64,000 bases of DNA from Clostridium muellerianum (GTDB lineage: Bacteria; Bacillota; Clostridia; Clostridiales; Clostridiaceae): assembly GCF_012926525.1 (NCBI RefSeq), contig NZ_JABBNI010000014.1, forward strand, positions 1-64,000. Reading direction: 5' to 3'. Below the pieces are notes generated by a model. The model had not been told where the DNA came from. It saw only the letters and a list, made by a program, of their open reading frames with translations, and searched no databases. The translations under genes and the position numbers were made by a program. Positions 62,005 to 64,000 of this stretch are shown in pieces. Position 1 is the first letter of the stretch. Each line of letters begins with the position of its first letter.

Positions 62005-62136
62005 CTAGCAGATGGTGAGTTTCCAGCCGATACTACTATTCTTTATGATTATTCTGAGATTAAAGAATTGCATGTATAAGATTTAGCAGGATTATGCTCT
62101 ATAATTGTTGATAAAATAGTTAAAATGCTGAGTTAG
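62005..62136 (+). pseudogene. Decayed gene stub with internal stop
   Basis: Reads LADGEFPADTTILYDYSEIK, then ELHV, a TAA, and on in the same frame DLAGLCSIIVDKIVKMLS to a TAG. The two halves in one frame around a single stop look like a decayed protein C-terminus. No start codon upstream (a TGA lies in frame). Family unknown. Confidence 0.4.
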
Positions 62137-62288
62137 TTTAAATACAAATATTGATATTATGGAAACCGTTGTTACCTAAGATATAACTATTGTATAAATT
62201 AATAATCAGTAACTTTGTATAAAATCAGGACATATACTGGAATAGGCTAGATGTTGTTTTCTATAAAATTACACAAGGGGGATTAGAT

Positions 62289-62603
62289 ATGTATAGGAAC
62301 GAAGTTTTTTCTACTGGAGTATTAGCTAAAAATACAGCTAATTATGCAGTAGCTAATATTGCCAATATAGGTACAAGAGAAACCTATGAAATTACTGTTG
62401 AAGTATGGGATTGGTCAAGCTATAGTAATCCTGCTAAATTACCTGTGTTAATTGGTCAAAATGAGCAGGTTGCATTTCCATATAAGCTTGAACCTAATCA
62501 TTTAGCAGTTATGTACGCGAATATAGCTGCAGCTAATATTAAGTTTTATGAGATTCGTGTCATCTATCCTAGAAGTAAGGATATAGTAATAAAGTGGTAC
62601 TAA
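62289..62603 (+). CDS. Small beta-rich protein, unknown
   Basis: 104 residues beginning MYRNEVFSTGVLAKNTANYA and ending ANIKFYEIRVIYPRSKDIVI. The pattern (MYRNEVFSTG, alternating strands, final EIRV) occurs in small proteins of spore-formers, often encoded alone; their role is not established. ATG after AAGGGGGATTAG. A terminator follows at 62674. Confidence 0.7.
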   Translation: MYRNEVFSTGVLAKNTANYAVANIANIGTRETYEITVEVWDWSSYSNPAKLPVLIGQNEQVAFPYKLEPNHLAVMYANIAAANIKFYEIRVIYPRSKDIVIKWY

Positions 62604-62673
62604 AAGAAGTGATTTTTAATTATATTAGCTATAATATTAATAAAATGTCATTTATGTTTCATAATTGAGTATA

Positions 62674-62722
62674 AAAAAATAAGAATGTATTATTATATAA
62701 GATTTATACATTCTTATTTTTT
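62674..62722. terminator. Terminator after the small beta-rich protein gene
   Basis: A perfect 17-bp stem (62674-62690 with 62706-62722) with A and T ends; works in both directions. Confidence 0.85.
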
Positions 62723-62744
62723 AATAACCATTTAAGGAATTTAG

Positions 62745-62849
62745 TTATTTAATATTTAAATTTACTGTTCCTGTAAAATTATTGCCTTCAATTCCAATAT
62801 AGTTTCCTTCAGCAGGTAATTCTATGGTAGCAGAATATTTATTACCATC
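62745..62849 (-). pseudogene. Stub of an exported-type protein C-terminus
   Basis: On the minus strand, in the +1 frame just past the permease stop, 34 codons read DGNKYSATIELPAEGNYIGI, then EGNNFTGTVNLNIK and a stop. It looks like the end of a beta-sandwich or lipoprotein domain. No start with a site; its frame continues into the permease end. Likely a deletion junction. Confidence 0.45.
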
Positions 62850-63624
62850 CCTTTTTGTGTGCATATTTTGCAGTTTTTTTAGTAATCTTTTTCATTCCTA
62901 TGGGATTTCCAGTAAAATGAATCAAAAGAATGGAAAAAAACAGCGAAGCTCCTATACTAAAAAAGTTCAACAATACATTCCAATGAACAGAAGAGTCATA
63001 TCCCCTATACTGAATCATACCAAGACCTGCAGTAATTGGGCACAGATTTGCAAACAGCATATTTCCTGATGCTAACATACCAACATAACCATATACGAAG
63101 GATACAATAACACCTGCTAGAAAGCCGTTTGGTGAATAGCTTGTTATGATAATAATAGGCATAACAGCAAGGTAGAGAAAAAAATTAATAAGTGTGATTT
63201 GCCAAAGAGCTTGAACTACTAGTACTAAAGAGGCTCCAGGAAAATGTGCAAGTAGTTCTCCTATAATTATAAAAACAGTACATACGATACCAAGAAATAA
63301 GGATAATATTCCACACACAATCAATTTGCCTATAATAAGCTGCTTAAAGGAAATAGGAATTGTCAAAATATTTTTTAAAGTGTCATCCTTATATTCACGG
63401 GTTATAATATATCCAGCAATCAAAGTAATACACATTGGAAAAATGGTAGACATATTGTTTTTGATAACCTGTTCTATTAAATATCTGAAATCCCATACAG
63501 AACCATCCTTTGCCATAGAAGTAAATAAAGTTAACAATACTGAAAGGAGCATAAGTGCGATTCCAGCCCAAATAATGTTATATCGTTTCAGTTTCCAAAT
63601 TTCTGTTTTTGCAATTCGCCACAT
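62842..63624 (-). CDS. ABC-2 permease, bacitracin/lantibiotic-immunity type
   Basis: 260 residues from ATG 63624, 10 nt after GGGAGG; the GTG at 63642 overlaps that site. Six hydrophobic segments; YIITREYKDDTLKNILTIPI is the conserved cytoplasmic loop of BcrB/MutE/SpaE-like permeases. Such pairs protect against peptide antibiotics. The second permease gene follows on the left of its start (63630-64000) and the ATPase is expected beyond the window. Its last residues sit at a junction with a stub. Confidence 0.85.
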   Translation of the reverse strand: MWRIAKTEIWKLKRYNIIWAGIALMLLSVLLTLFTSMAKDGSVWDFRYLIEQVIKNNMSTIFPMCITLIAGYIITREYKDDTLKNILTIPISFKQLIIGKLIVCGILSLFLGIVCTVFIIIGELLAHFPGASLVLVVQALWQITLINFFLYLAVMPIIIITSYSPNGFLAGVIVSFVYGYVGMLASGNMLFANLCPITAGLGMIQYRGYDSSVHWNVLLNFFSIGASLFFSILLIHFTGNPIGMKKITKKTAKYAHKKGW

Positions 63625-63629
63625 TTTTA

Positions 63630-64000
63630 TCACTCCTCCCACTTTTTATATAATACAATCATCAAGTATATAGAAATTACAGCCATGATTCCCAAAATAG
63701 TAATGATACAGAAGGTTGAAGGAATAAGCCATGATAGTTTAGATAAATTTAGTTTAATACCATGAGCTACCATATCACCTGCACTCCAGAATGTAGTAAG
63801 TGCCATTGGAATTAACCATAAGATTGATTTTGGAAGTATATCGTAAAGTGATGTAGCACTCATACTTAATATACTGTAAAATATGCACAATAAGATAGAG
63901 AAAATATATGTTCTGCTGAAATACACTACCAGTACAATGAGCGGCAATGTTCCAGCAGTTATAAAGATTCCCATTTCAACAGACATAAGTAATTTATATA
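63630..64000 (-). CDS. ABC-2 permease, partial (runs off the window)
   Basis: At least 122 residues of the C-terminal part, three to four hydrophobic helices (LPLIVLVVYFSRTYIFSILL, WLIPMALTTFWSAGDMVAHG, CIITILGIMAVISIYLMIVL). The frame continues past 64000 without a stop, so the Met at 63986 is internal. It ends 6 nt before the start of the next permease gene, so both are one operon, probably after an ATPase gene outside the window. Confidence 0.75.
   Translation of the reverse strand, partial: YKLLMSVEMGIFITAGTLPLIVLVVYFSRTYIFSILLCIFYSILSMSATSLYDILPKSILWLIPMALTTFWSAGDMVAHGIKLNLSKLSWLIPSTFCIITILGIMAVISIYLMIVLYKKWEE

Noticed and set aside
1-64000. CRISPR arrays, tRNA or rRNA genes, intact transposases or a prophage.
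   Set aside because: No regularly spaced repeats, no conserved rRNA or tRNA sequence and no transposase or phage structural genes were seen on reading both strands.

Overview
The window is a low-GC (roughly 30 percent by eye), densely packed chromosomal segment of a Gram-positive anaerobe, most likely a Clostridium sensu stricto species. The pointers are strong AGGAGG ribosome-binding sites, frequent TTG and GTG starts, several ECF sigma/anti-sigma pairs, corrinoid/Fe-S and ferredoxin-type proteins, a 632-residue glutamine synthetase with an antitermination leader, and many compact hairpin terminators. I see no rRNA or tRNA gene, no CRISPR array and no intact transposase. The right end cuts an ABC permease gene.

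Region by region. 0.1-5.4 kb: a long palindrome, a methyl-accepting chemotaxis protein, an autoregulated GntR gene with a QueG-like Fe-S protein, and an NlpC/P60 cell-wall hydrolase. 5.7-9.2 kb (minus): ECF sigma factor, zinc-finger anti-sigma and a two-gene ABC exporter in one overlapping operon. 9.3-12.7 kb: a yybP-ykoY-type (Mn2+) riboswitch with a CaCA-family exchanger, then larC (first half only) and larE for the nickel-pincer cofactor, and an AEC permease remnant. 12.8-25.5 kb: two more ECF-type sigma factors (one with a Cys-containing tail, one with a DUF4179-type anti-sigma), small Cys-rich proteins, GNAT and Nudix enzymes, a phage-like ThyX-like protein, an orphan histidine kinase, GDPD, a TetR/EFR1 pair and a nucleotidyltransferase. 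25.9-33.1 kb: secreted M6 metalloprotease, an ABC-F antibiotic-resistance protein behind a leader-peptide attenuator, an M28 peptidase, and an MFS transporter behind a second leader-peptide attenuator. 33.1-41 kb: an accessory run of GNAT, SnoaL-like, methyltransferase, Nudix and RmlD-like genes, then a second QueG-like protein. 41.4-47.9 kb: membrane protein, nitroreductase and a complete branched-chain amino-acid ABC transporter operon.

48.5-53.9 kb is the most unusual part: a five-kilobase module of amidase, subtilase and a caspase-like protein (minus) and a divergent D-glutamate-cyclase family gene (plus), flanked by two direct repeats of about 130 bp. Each repeat holds the 3-prime end of the cyclase gene, a bidirectional terminator and the 3-prime end of the amidase gene. 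The left copy has only a cyclase stub and the right copy only an amidase stub, so the arrangement is the footprint of a tandem duplication or of integration by recombination. 54-57.4 kb: glnA with an ANTAR-type antiterminator, and a proline-iminopeptidase-like hydrolase. 57.7-60.8 kb: an Hsp90-like ATPase with a TPR-like partner. 60.9-64 kb: two proteins of unknown function, decayed gene stubs and two ABC-2 permeases.

Two themes recur. First, RNA-level control: one metal riboswitch, one protein-dependent antiterminator and two ribosome-mediated attenuators in 45 kb. Second, genome decay: at least six short in-frame coding stubs lie between intact genes. All calls rest on reading the sequence; no database search or folding program was run.
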